From positions 1 through 6,559 of the forward strand of contig CALFEN010000077.1 in the NCBI GenBank assembly GCA_937950065.1: DNA of 6,559 bases, read 5' to 3'. The notes under the pieces were generated by a model. It was given only the letters and a program-made list of their open reading frames with translations. It made no database searches and was not told the DNA's origin. The translations under genes were made by a program, and so were the position numbers. This document shows positions 1 to 6,293 of this stretch, one piece after another (the first letter of the stretch is position 1; each line of letters begins with the position of its first letter). The DNA comes from an uncultured bacterium. GTDB lineage: Bacteria > Patescibacteria > JAEDAM01 > Absconditabacterales > Absconditicoccaceae.

Positions 1-2
1 GA

Positions 3-476
3 GAACGATGAGAATTCTTTTCTGCAAGTATATCACCGTTTGGATACAATGAAACTGTAGCTAATGAAGATTATTTATTATCCAGAGATGAATCTATTGC
101 TAGATGATATAAACGAATGGATAAAGAATACCCGATAAATGTGCCTGAAGGAATTGAGTTAGTTCGTGCACAGGATTTGTCCGATAATATTCACGATATC
201 CCTGATGAAATATTAAAAAAAGCTATTGTTTGTGAAGTATCATGAAAACCATTTAGAATAGTTAAGCCGGAACTTGATTTTTACCGCAAGCATAATTTGT
301 CACTTCCACGTAAGCATCCTGACGTTAGGCATCTAGAAAGATTGAGTAAGAGAGCTCCGAGAAATCTTTACTTGAGAACGTGCGATAATTGCGGTAAGCA
401 GGTAATCAGTGTTTACCCTGCGGACAGTGAGTTTAAGGTTTATTGCGAAGAATGTTACAACAAGCAGGTTTACTAA
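3..476 (+). CDS. CPR-type zinc-ribbon protein, C-terminal part (5' truncated)
   Basis: This is the last 157 codons of a gene that begins before the window, read with TGA as Gly (in-frame TGA at 9-11, 105-107 and 243-245) and ending in TAA. The C-terminus holds two CxxC pairs, TCDNCGK (codons at 381-392) and YCEECYNKQVY (444-455), spaced like a zinc ribbon. Motifs SISPFGYNETVA, CEVSGKPFRIVKPELDFYRKH and LPRKHPDVRHLERL match, from memory, a small zinc-ribbon protein widespread in CPR genomes and sometimes labelled 'caib/baif family' by automatic annotation. I know of no established function; the cysteines only support zinc binding. The TGA in VSGKPF falls on a glycine I recall as conserved, which supports code 25. 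Nothing downstream on the same strand is tightly coupled to it. Confidence 0.85.
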
Positions 477-797
477 ATGATTGTAAAATAAAAATATACA
501 ATGTGTGATATCAATGCGACTTATGAAGAATATTATAATAAAGAAATTTATTTAAATATAGTAAGTTGTTGAGAAAGTTATTAAATAAATATATAAAATG
601 TCACTTAATTTATAAAATATTTTTGGGCGTTTTGCGTAATTTAAAACTTTGAAATACCTAATACCCTTTATATATGAAGCTCAAAAAATAAATTGATATA
701 AACAAAAAAATTAGTATAATATATTTAACCTAAATTATAAATGTCTTATCTAAAAGAGATATAAAGACCTCTAATATTTAAATAAAAAAATATAAGA
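477..797. other. AT-rich intergenic region between the zinc-ribbon and PKD genes
   Basis: This 321-nt stretch is very AT-rich and holds no convincing gene. It contains the promoter annotated separately at 693-720. A 27-codon code-25 reading frame (501-584) is present but has no ribosome site or recognisable motif. I see no GC-rich hairpin with a T-run that would serve as a terminator for the upstream zinc-ribbon gene. Confidence 0.6.
693..720 (+). promoter_or_regulatory. Sigma-70-like promoter for the PKD-protein gene
   Basis: TTGATA (693-698) and a perfect TATAAT (715-720) are separated by 16 bp. Transcription would start near 727 and give an untranslated leader of about 70 nt. In DNA this AT-rich chance matches are common, but a perfect -10 with a 5/6 -35 box upstream of a gene is credible. 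Confidence 0.6.
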
Positions 798-3128
798 ATG
801 AGTGAAAATAAATCAAGAGATCCATTTTTGGATATAGGACCGCAGAGAAATTCAGAATTTGTAGAAAATAATACTTCATCACAAGGTTGAGGTGAACCCA
901 AAAAAGTTTATCGTGTGTGATGACAGGTAAAAAAATGAAGAAAACTTTCTTTCAAATGGTTCTTGATATGATGCGTGGCATTTTTATTCTTTTTTATACT
1001 AATAGTATTTATAGCACTGTATTATGTGTTAAATTCTCCTGAAACTCTCAAAAGTATTTGAATAGAAGCTGAAACTATAAAAAATTTATTAAAAATATTC
1101 GTATTTTTGTTTTTTGGACCTTTGTTTTTTGCGGGTTTTGCTATACTGTGAATGAACGTATTTAGACTTATTACAAATAAGGCTAATAGGTTAAAAAACT
1201 GAATATGAACTTTTATGGGATTTATAATGGTAGTTTTTTCTATCTGATTTGGAATATTTAGTATTATGAAGATAGACGCTATAGATATATGAAACCGTCC
1301 GCTTACAAATAAAATATTATCGAAGTATTGGGATATAAAAGATAAAACAGTATCGGCAGACGATGTAAATACCAAGATTATAGCACCAGCCTTGATAAAT
1401 TTTGAGATAAATAAAGATATATTCCAAAAAGATTATCTATGAAGGACAGTTTATGATAATTTGTTGGATATTAAGGTGATTTGTGATGAGAATCAAACTA
1501 TAAAACAGGATTTAAAAACTTTACTTTCCAAAGACAAAGCTGCTTTGGAATGATATTGTTTGTTTATGGACAAATGAGTCCATAATATAAAAGTCAGATA
1601 TTCCTATATAGATCCCAAGAGTTGAGATACCATGGAAGAGGAAAGAGATCTTGATCCTTTAAATATTGTAAGTCAGATAGATGTGAATGTCATATGAAGT
1701 AATTATAAAATTAGTAATGGTCAAATAGTTGTTTCCAATGTCCCTAGTATTATAAGCTACGATCCAAACAAAGTTTATACTGATCTTGGTATAGATCAAA
1801 ATAAAATAAAATGGGATTTTGACGGAGATGGTAAGGATGATGGCACATTCAACGGAGAAAAAGATTTTACTTACTCCAAAGCCAAACTTTACACAGTAGA
1901 TTTTAATCTTCCGACATATAAAGGGTTTGAAGATACTCGGTTCAATTTTGTAGTAAGAGTAAATGAATCTTGATTGCCCAATTGTGACGTGGATATCTCA
2001 TCTATAGATAATAAAAAATCTGTTGCAGAAGTCGTTTTTGCTTCAGAGCCAAATTTTGCTTCCAAGGTAAAAGAATATTCTTATAAACTTCAGAATGTCA
2101 CTGATAATAAGAAAATCAGTGAAGAAAATGGAGTCTCTTCCAAATTTTCATTTACAAAACCAACGGCGAAGTTCAAAGTAGTTGTTATTTACAAAACAAA
2201 AGATTGAAAAAAACAAACTTGTGAAAGTAAAGTGATAGACAATAGTCCTTTGGGTTATAGTCTGATGTACGATGTAGAAATAGCCAAATGATCGGAAAGA
2301 ACTTTTTCTCCTGCAGAAATTAGTGGTGACACAATCAAAGTTGATGTAGTTCCATCTACTCTTAGGTTTAAAATAAATAGAATTTTACCTACAGATGATG
2401 GAGTATCTGTAAATATGTATATAGACGGAGAAGAAGCATCTCTTGTTGAAAAGAATGTTTTTGAACTTACTGTAAAAAAAGATTCTATCAAACAGATAGA
2501 TTTTGTAATTCAAGATGAAAAAGGTAAGAAGACTACAAAAACTGTAAATCTTGATGTTTCAGAAAAACAGTTAAGAGCAAAAATGAAAGTAAATAAATCC
2601 ACATGAGAAAGTCCGTTAAATGTACAATTTGATGCTTCTATATCCGAATTACATGATATTAGTGATGAAATTATATATTTTAACTGGGATTTTGGTGATG
2701 GGCAGACTATGTTCAAAGTAACTGACTGAAGGATAAAACATACTTATGTTTTTGATGAAGAAAAGAAGAATTGAACTTTTTATCCTAAAGTTACAGTAGA
2801 GACCAAAAAATGATTAAAAGATACAATACAGCTCAAGGAGCCTATCATAGTAAAAAAACAATCCAAAGATTTTAAGATACTAGTAGAATCTCATCCTACA
2901 CAAGTTGCTACGATATGAGATACTGTGACATTGGGAATTTCAACCGATTGAGATGTAAAAACAATTCATTGGGATTTTGGTAACGGAAAATCTACTTCAT
3001 GCGAATGAAGAGAATGTGCTGAAGTAAATACTACTTATACGAGTTCTTGAACTTTCCAAATAAAAGTCACTGTAGAATATGAAGATTATCCAGAGGTAAC
3101 TAGAACTACGAATATCAAAATAAAATAA
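798..3128 (+). CDS. Membrane-anchored PKD-domain protein (code 25, 776 aa)
   Basis: One open frame with 27 in-frame TGA codons read as Gly, ending in TAA; standard code would chop it into fragments. The N-terminus is hydrophilic and basic (VKKGRK, residues 44-49). Three hydrophobic segments follow at about 54-76, 99-121 and 135-157, with a basic loop near 122-133. By the positive-inside rule the large C-terminal part lies outside the membrane. That part carries PKD-like beta-sandwich signatures: WDFDGDGKDDG (from W339, also resembling an Asp-rich calcium loop), WDFGDG (630-635) followed by a VTV strand, and WDFGNG (725-730). The middle has further beta-rich, Ig-like stretches without a clear motif. 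PKD domains usually serve adhesion or extracellular protein contacts, so a surface role is inferred. No Shine-Dalgarno precedes the ATG (AATATAAGA). It is convergent with the next gene. Confidence 0.9.
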
Positions 3129-3133
3129 TTAGT

Positions 3134-3868
3134 TTAGTCTTGAATCAAAATTTCTTGAATATTTGTAAAGAAGTCTAGAAGTCTTTCAAATTTATTTTCA
3201 ATCCTTTCAAATTTTTCTATAAAAAAATTTTTGAATTTTTCAAAATTATAATTTGGGGCATCAAGTAATATTTGACTATTTAATATAAATAATTTAAAAT
3301 TTTCTTTTAAGTCCTCATCAAAACATCTGCTAGAGTCTTGTTCTGATAAAAAAAAGTTTATGTTTGAAAGTGTGTTTTTAAATTTCTTTTTGTTAAATCT
3401 TCCTTTATCTTCATTTATATTTATTACAAGGCTTTTGAATTCATTCTTTATTAGTAGCAGATTTTGGATAATTTGAGTATTTTCATCCATAAAATTGCGA
3501 ATAAATCATTCATCTACTATCCTCAAATCATTTAGTAATTTTGGTAATTCTTCGGCTATCAAAATTCTTAAGTTATAATTTTTTTCTCCTAGTAAAAAAA
3601 GTTTTTTTAGTTCTTCCAAAAATCATGGCATATCTTGATTTGCCACTTTTCATAGTAAATTTATTTGCAGGATAAAAAGGTCTTCAGATTTTTCTCTTAA
3701 GTTGGATGCTGCATATATATAGTAATAACTTTCTACCCTTCTGAAGTTCGATTTTGAAAGGTATTCAAAAATTTCTCTACTATTTCAATTTAGATCCGAA
3801 GCATTTTCATTTACTTTCTTTTTAAAATTTTTTTCAAAATCAATTATATTAAAATTTGTATTTTCCAT
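3134..3868 (-). CDS. Hypothetical helical protein (code 25, 244 aa)
   Basis: This minus-strand frame runs from ATG at 3868 to TAA at 3134 and contains four TGA codons read as Gly (3785-3787, 3650-3652, 3623-3625, 3506-3508). Without recoding only the last 118 residues would be called. I do not recognise the family. The protein is rich in Lys, Glu, Asn, Phe and Leu, has no signal peptide or membrane segment, and looks almost all helical, with charged amphipathic stretches such as NFEKFKNFFIEKFERIENKF near the end. Cytoplasmic location is likely. A strong promoter lies just upstream, and there is no Shine-Dalgarno before the start. Only 5 nt separate its stop from that of the convergent PKD gene. 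The start is the first ATG after the promoter. Function unknown. Confidence 0.8.
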
Positions 3869-3896
3869 GATTTAATGAAGAAATAATATAATAATT

Positions 3897-3924
3897 ATTA
3901 TAAATAATAATTTTATTCTGTCAA
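3897..3924 (-). promoter_or_regulatory. Consensus promoter for the 244-aa hypothetical gene
   Basis: On the minus strand, a perfect TTGACA (3924-3919) and a perfect TATAAT (3902-3897) are separated by 16 bp. Transcription would start near 3890 and leave a leader of about 22 nt. It is the best promoter in the window. Confidence 0.75.
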
Positions 3925-3971
3925 ATATTTTATTATTAATATAAAATAAGTTTTTTTCTACTTAACGTAAA

Positions 3972-3997
3972 GAGGCTGCCGGCATGCCGGCAGCCTC
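3972..3997 (-). terminator. Perfect 26-nt GC-rich palindrome, probable terminator of the coiled-coil gene unit
   Basis: GAGGCTGCCGGCA on one side of the centre (3984/3985) is exactly mirrored on the other, giving a stem of up to 13 bp before allowing for a loop. It is the last of three hairpins after the 350-aa gene. On the minus strand it is followed by TTTACGTT, only a weak U-tract, so intrinsic termination is plausible but not textbook. It marks the abrupt edge between GC-rich and AT-rich DNA. Confidence 0.6.
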
Positions 3998-3999
3998 CC

Positions 4000-4019
4000 G
4001 AAAGTCTTCCATGACTTTC
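4000..4019 (-). other. Hairpin, middle of three behind the coiled-coil gene
   Basis: A perfect 7-bp stem, GAAAGTC/GACTTTC, with a 6-nt loop. On the plus strand it is followed closely by a T-run (GGTTTTT), so it could also act for plus-strand transcripts, though no plus-strand gene leads into it. Confidence 0.55.
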
Positions 4020-4027
4020 TGGTTTTT

Positions 4028-4045
4028 CTTCCCATCCGTGGGAAG
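4028..4045 (-). other. Hairpin, first of three behind the coiled-coil gene
   Basis: A perfect 7-bp stem, CTTCCCA/TGGGAAG, around a 4-nt loop (CGGA on the minus strand). It lies 24 nt after the stop codon of the 350-aa gene and just after an unused Shine-Dalgarno-like site. A possible 25-codon basic ORF (ATG at 4035, TAG at 3958) starts inside it. Confidence 0.55.
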
Positions 4046-4055
4046 TCAGGGGTTT

Positions 4056-4066
4056 CTCACCTCCTT
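4056..4066 (-). promoter_or_regulatory. Orphan Shine-Dalgarno site after the coiled-coil gene
   Basis: AAGGAGGTGAG on the minus strand starts 3 nt after the TAA of the 350-aa gene and is a near-perfect Shine-Dalgarno sequence. No start codon lies at a normal distance: the next ATG is 20 or more nt away, inside a hairpin, and opens only a 25-codon frame. It may be the remnant of a following gene in the donor operon. Confidence 0.5.
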
Positions 4067-4069
4067 CTT

Positions 4070-5122
4070 TTATGTCTCTTGCTCCTGTTCTTGCCAGGGA
4101 GCAAGGGGAACTTCGATGCAAATGCCATCGATGACGGCGTCGCACTCCCGCTCCATCTTCTCAACCTCTTCCATGTATGTCTTGGGGACGCTGCCGTTGT
4201 TGAAGTCAAATTTCACAATTTGCGTTTGGAGTTCCAAAATGAGCGCTTTGACGTCGGCTTCAGAGTTATTTTTGAGTCTTTGCACGCCTTGCTTTATGAA
4301 CTCTGCGGCTTTCGCTTGGGCGTCCTTTTTGCACGCCATAGCCTCTTTCTTGAGAGCTTCCGCTTTCGCCGGAGCCTCGTTGATGAGAGCATTGGCTTGT
4401 TCCTCTAGTTCCCTCGCCTCCTGTTTCGCCATTCCGAGGAGGTTTTGGCAGTAAGCATCAGTCTCCTCTTTTAGTTTTGCTGCTTTGGGAGTGTCTCCCA
4501 TGTCCATTAGTTTCAGCTCAACTTCGGACTGTCGTGCAGATATTGTCAACTCTGCACGTTTTAGAATATTTTGTGCCAGCTTTTTCAACCTGCTGGCTTC
4601 AGCGTTAGCCTCCCTTATTACGCCGTTCGTTGCTGCATCCAGCATCTCTCTGGATACTTTTTCCACGGCATCAAGCATCTTCCGGCATTCATTCACCAGG
4701 CTTTCGCTGGAGTTATGGATATCCAGGGAGATGTTGGTCAGCTTTTGCTTCGCCATGATGAGGAGGGATTTTGCTTCCCTCTCCAGTCTCGGTTGGTTTT
4801 GAGTTATCAGTTTTCTTCGGAAGACCAAGTACATCATACCCCAGACTAATCCCCATACTAATCCCACAGCCCATACCGGGAAGATGATAGGGGGGGAGTA
4901 TCCTGCGAAATATCCGTCCAGACCGTGTTTGCTAACGGTACAGATCAGGATGTACACGCCCAGAGCGATAATGATGCTGGAGAGGTATTCTCCCTTGGCG
5001 ACTTTGCCGAACTTCTTGACACGACGTGTTTTTCTGATCGTGTCGGTTATGAAATACATGGTCACGAAGAAAAAGAAGACCGCCGCACAAAAAAGCGGGA
5101 GAAGGGTCATAACGATGTTCAT
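4070..5122 (-). CDS. Membrane protein with long cytoplasmic coiled coil (350 aa, GC-rich)
   Basis: An uninterrupted frame without any TGA; its 15 glycines are all GGN. I chose the ATG at 5122 because GAGGAG lies 6 nt before it; an ATG 11 codons upstream has no ribosome site. Three membrane segments are visible at about 4-25, 48-64 and 77-101. The basic stretch RKTRRVKK (30-37) after the first, and RRK after the third, place the C-terminus inside by the positive-inside rule. Residues about 108-300 are Ala-, Lys- and Glu-rich heptad-like helix (for example AKAEALKKEAMACKKDAQ), followed by FDFNNGSVPKTY and an acidic end (WQEQEQET). I do not recognise a family. A structural or scaffold role at the membrane is a guess. 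Its GC content (34 of 60 bases at 4321-4380, against 10 of 60 at 3241-3300) and strong ribosome site set it apart from its AT-rich neighbours. Confidence 0.85.
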   Translation of the reverse strand: MNIVMTLLPLFCAAVFFFFVTMYFITDTIRKTRRVKKFGKVAKGEYLSSIIIALGVYILICTVSKHGLDGYFAGYSPPIIFPVWAVGLVWGLVWGMMYLVFRRKLITQNQPRLEREAKSLLIMAKQKLTNISLDIHNSSESLVNECRKMLDAVEKVSREMLDAATNGVIREANAEASRLKKLAQNILKRAELTISARQSEVELKLMDMGDTPKAAKLKEETDAYCQNLLGMAKQEARELEEQANALINEAPAKAEALKKEAMACKKDAQAKAAEFIKQGVQRLKNNSEADVKALILELQTQIVKFDFNNGSVPKTYMEEVEKMERECDAVIDGICIEVPLAPWQEQEQET

Positions 5123-5128
5123 GGCTGA

Positions 5129-5134
5129 CTCCTC
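5129..5134 (-). promoter_or_regulatory. Ribosome binding site deciding the start of the 350-aa protein
   Basis: GAGGAG on the minus strand, 6 nt before the ATG at 5122. It fixes the start at MNIVMTLL rather than 11 codons upstream. The AT-rich genes nearby have nothing comparable. Confidence 0.8.
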
Positions 5135-5158
5135 GGGGGGTTGGTGGTTATACAAATT

Positions 5159-5173
5159 ATCGCTGTTTGCGAT
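5159..5173 (-). other. Leader hairpin of the 350-aa gene
   Basis: A perfect 5-bp stem, ATCGC/GCGAT, with a 5-nt loop (AAACA on the minus strand), lying between the boxA-like motif and the ribosome site. Short, so its stability is modest. Confidence 0.4.
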
Positions 5174-5182
5174 TTAGTTAGA

Positions 5183-5194
5183 TGTTAAAGAACA
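5183..5194 (-). promoter_or_regulatory. boxA-like motif in the leader of the 350-aa gene
   Basis: TGTTCTTTAACA on the minus strand differs at one position from the E. coli rrn boxA core TGCTCTTTAACA, which binds NusB-NusE in antitermination. It lies about 30 nt after the predicted transcription start. Function here is inferred from similarity only. Confidence 0.4.
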
Positions 5195-5228
5195 GAATCT
5201 AGAAATTTTTTGTCATTATGGTATTTGC

Positions 5229-5256
5229 ATATTAATTATTTTAATATATTTGTCAA
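5229..5256 (-). promoter_or_regulatory. Promoter for the GC-rich 350-aa gene
   Basis: On the minus strand, a perfect TTGACA (5256-5251) and TAATAT (5234-5229, 4/6 match) are separated by 16 bp. It lies in AT-rich DNA only 24 nt after the RNHCP gene stop. The predicted start near 5222 gives a leader of about 100 nt carrying the boxA-like motif, a hairpin and the Shine-Dalgarno site. Confidence 0.55.
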
Positions 5257-5279
5257 TATCTTTTTTTAAAAAAGTATAA

Positions 5280-5588
5280 TTAAAAAAATATTTTATATTT
5301 ATATATAATTTCGTCAAGTTTGGTAAGTTCGTCGTCGTCAGCAGCTTTGTTGTAGTGTGTCTTGCCACATTTACTGCATTTAAAAAGTATTTTAATTTCT
5401 CAATTTGATATTTTGTATTCCATAGGATACATTTTTTCTCCACAGTCGGTAGTTCTATCTCAAGGCGTTTCCCCATCTACGTGTAAAGACACAAAACATT
5501 TGGGACAGTGATTCCTACAAGTCTTGGAAGCTGTAGGTACTTTGTATCAGCAGTTTACACAGGTAAAAGTTTCATTTATTTTTTTCAT
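5280..5588 (-). CDS. RNHCP-domain zinc protein (code 25, 102 aa)
   Basis: Read with three TGA codons as Gly (5547-5549, 5460-5462, 5400-5402), this frame gives the diagnostic core of the RNHCP family: FTCVNCG (8-14), RNHCPKC (25-31), SLHVD (34-38), PGDR (42-45) and DCGEKM (48-53), with a further CSKCGK pair at 71-76. Two of the recoded codons give the Gly of CxxCG and of PGDR, both family-conserved, so the recoding is strongly supported. The Cys and His residues suggest one or two zinc sites; the biochemical role of the family is not known to me. Read with the standard code, the region yields no complete protein in this frame. The start is the first ATG, with no Shine-Dalgarno (CAAAAACAAA). 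It sits in AT-rich DNA between the two GC-richer units and may depend on transcription from upstream, since I see no good promoter of its own. Confidence 0.92.
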
Positions 5589-5627
5589 TTTGTTTTTGAT
5601 ATATTTAATAGCTATTGATTTTCGGTG

Positions 5628-5653
5628 TCCCCGGACGGCAGTCCGCCCGGGGA
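5628..5653 (-). terminator. GC-rich hairpin after the 133-aa gene
   Basis: An 11-bp stem with a 4-nt loop (5639-5642). One position (5635/5646) is A-C on the plus strand but G-U in minus-strand RNA, so the stem is fully paired only in the transcript of the upstream minus-strand gene. It starts 19 nt after that gene's stop. There is no U-run after it, so it may stabilise the 3' end or act as a weak terminator. Confidence 0.55.
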
Positions 5654-5672
5654 GTTGGAGGTTATCAGATGG

Positions 5673-6074
5673 TTAGAAGTCTTCGCCTTTGTAACGGAGT
5701 TCAAAATAACCCTTCCTTCCCTTTTCATTGTACATTGGAATGTAGGCAATGATCTGTTTTAGTAATTCCGGATCGTTGTAATCGTTCCAGTGCCAAATAT
5801 TGTTTGTTTCACAACTTATTTCCCTTATTTCTCCCCAAAGAATAAGTCCACCTTCCATGTTGTGATAGCCTTTCAGGTAGACTCTGATCTGGAAAACAGC
5901 GTTTCCATTTTTTACTTTGAAGAGGCAGGTGAGTGGTTCCCTGCTGTCTCCTTTGTGAAAGAGAGACCTTATTATCCCGTCTTTGGAAGGTCCATCAAGG
6001 ATGTTAGGACCTGATTCTTTGAAGAAAGGGAAAACTTTGCCAATTAATTCGTAGACATCGTTTTTAGCGTCCAT
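5673..6074 (-). CDS. Hypothetical protein (133 aa, GC-richer)
   Basis: A TGA-free frame ending in TAA; all 13 glycines are GGN. I chose the ATG at 6074 because a full GGAGGT lies 6 nt before it (6086-6081); an ATG 10 codons upstream would place that ribosome site inside the gene. The product starts MDAKNDVYELIGKVFPFF. It has no signal peptide, membrane segment or Cys pair, and has a mixed alpha/beta look: LTCLFKVKNGNAVFQIRVYL and GGLILWGEIREIS read as beta strands, and PELLKQIIAYI as a helix. I do not recognise the family. A small soluble cytoplasmic protein is likely. Composition (26 G+C of 60 at 5881-5940), the ribosome site and flanking hairpins resemble the 350-aa gene unit and differ from the AT-rich genes. 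Confidence 0.8.
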   Translation of the reverse strand: MDAKNDVYELIGKVFPFFKESGPNILDGPSKDGIIRSLFHKGDSREPLTCLFKVKNGNAVFQIRVYLKGYHNMEGGLILWGEIREISCETNNIWHWNDYNDPELLKQIIAYIPMYNEKGRKGYFELRYKGEDF

Positions 6075-6080
6075 CCGGAC

Positions 6081-6086
6081 ACCTCC
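6081..6086 (-). promoter_or_regulatory. Ribosome binding site deciding the start of the 133-aa protein
   Basis: GGAGGT on the minus strand, 6 nt before the ATG at 6074, the same spacing as in the 350-aa gene. It rules against the longer reading that begins at 6104. Confidence 0.85.
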
Positions 6087-6125
6087 ATGATTTTTTGTTC
6101 CCATTAGGCTGGAAACGTGCCCTTA

Positions 6126-6160
6126 CTCTGTAATCAGAGCGCCTTGCCCATCCGGGTAAG
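6126..6160 (-). other. Structured leader of the 133-aa gene: two hairpins
   Basis: On the minus strand the leader opens with CTTACCC-GGAT-GGGCAAG (6160-6143, one A-C mismatch) and continues with CTCTG-ATTA-CAGAG (6139-6126, perfect). It is GC-rich and begins about where transcription should start. I considered a tRNA fragment and a riboswitch but cannot match either. Confidence 0.4.
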
Positions 6161-6168
6161 TTAAATAA

Positions 6169-6196
6169 TATATACTTATTTTCATAAAAAAGTCAA
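6169..6196 (-). promoter_or_regulatory. Promoter for the 133-aa gene
   Basis: On the minus strand, TTGACT (6196-6191) and TATATA (6174-6169) are separated by 16 bp; TATATT at an 18-bp spacing is an alternative reading. It lies in AT-rich DNA just outside the GC-richer unit and implies a leader of about 88 nt. Confidence 0.5.
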
Positions 6197-6259
6197 TCTT
6201 TTTTATAAATTAGAAATTTGTTTATATTATAAAATATTTTATTTTCTCCAGAAATCCAG

Positions 6260-6287
6260 TTGAAAAAATTTTTCTAATGTTTATTAT
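6260..6287 (+). promoter_or_regulatory. phrB: Promoter for the photolyase gene
   Basis: TTGAAA (6260-6265) and TATTAT (6282-6287) are separated by 16 bp. Only six A residues lie between the -10 box and the ATG, so the transcript would start at or next to the start codon. TTATAA at an 18-bp spacing is an alternative. Confidence 0.45.
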
Positions 6288-6293
6288 AAAAAA

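Noticed and set aside
501..584. 27-codon code-25 reading frame in the intergenic region (starts MCDINATYEEYYNK)
   Set aside because: Short, with no ribosome site, promoter or motif; frames this long arise easily when TGA is sense and the DNA is AT-rich.
1022..1375. 117-codon minus-strand frame inside the PKD gene
   Set aside because: Shadow of the plus-strand coding sequence, whose three membrane segments and recoded glycines explain the region fully.
3984..5177. Several plus-strand frames of 67-156 codons opposite the 350-aa gene
   Set aside because: They are antisense shadows in GC-richer DNA; the minus-strand frame has a ribosome site, sensible membrane topology and a coiled coil.
3959..5184. 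Integron-like core sites (ACTTAAC at 3959-3965, GTTAGAT near 5178-5184) flanking the 350-aa gene unit
   Set aside because: Such 7-nt degenerate matches are common by chance; the partner boxes needed for complete attC sites are missing, the second unit has no equivalents, and no integrase is in the window.
5262..5290. AT palindrome CTTTTTTTAAAAAAG after the RNHCP gene as a terminator
   Set aside because: The stem is all A-T and would be unstable; such runs are expected in this composition, so I do not annotate it.
5216..5476. 86-codon standard-code minus-strand frame overlapping the RNHCP gene
   Set aside because: It is out of frame with the RNHCP family motifs, which are found only in the overlapping code-25 frame.
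6120..6160. tRNA-like look of the 133-aa leader (CTCTGATTACAGAG region)
   Set aside because: No cloverleaf can be drawn: the putative anticodon arm does not give a 5-bp stem with a 7-nt loop, and no acceptor or T arm is present.
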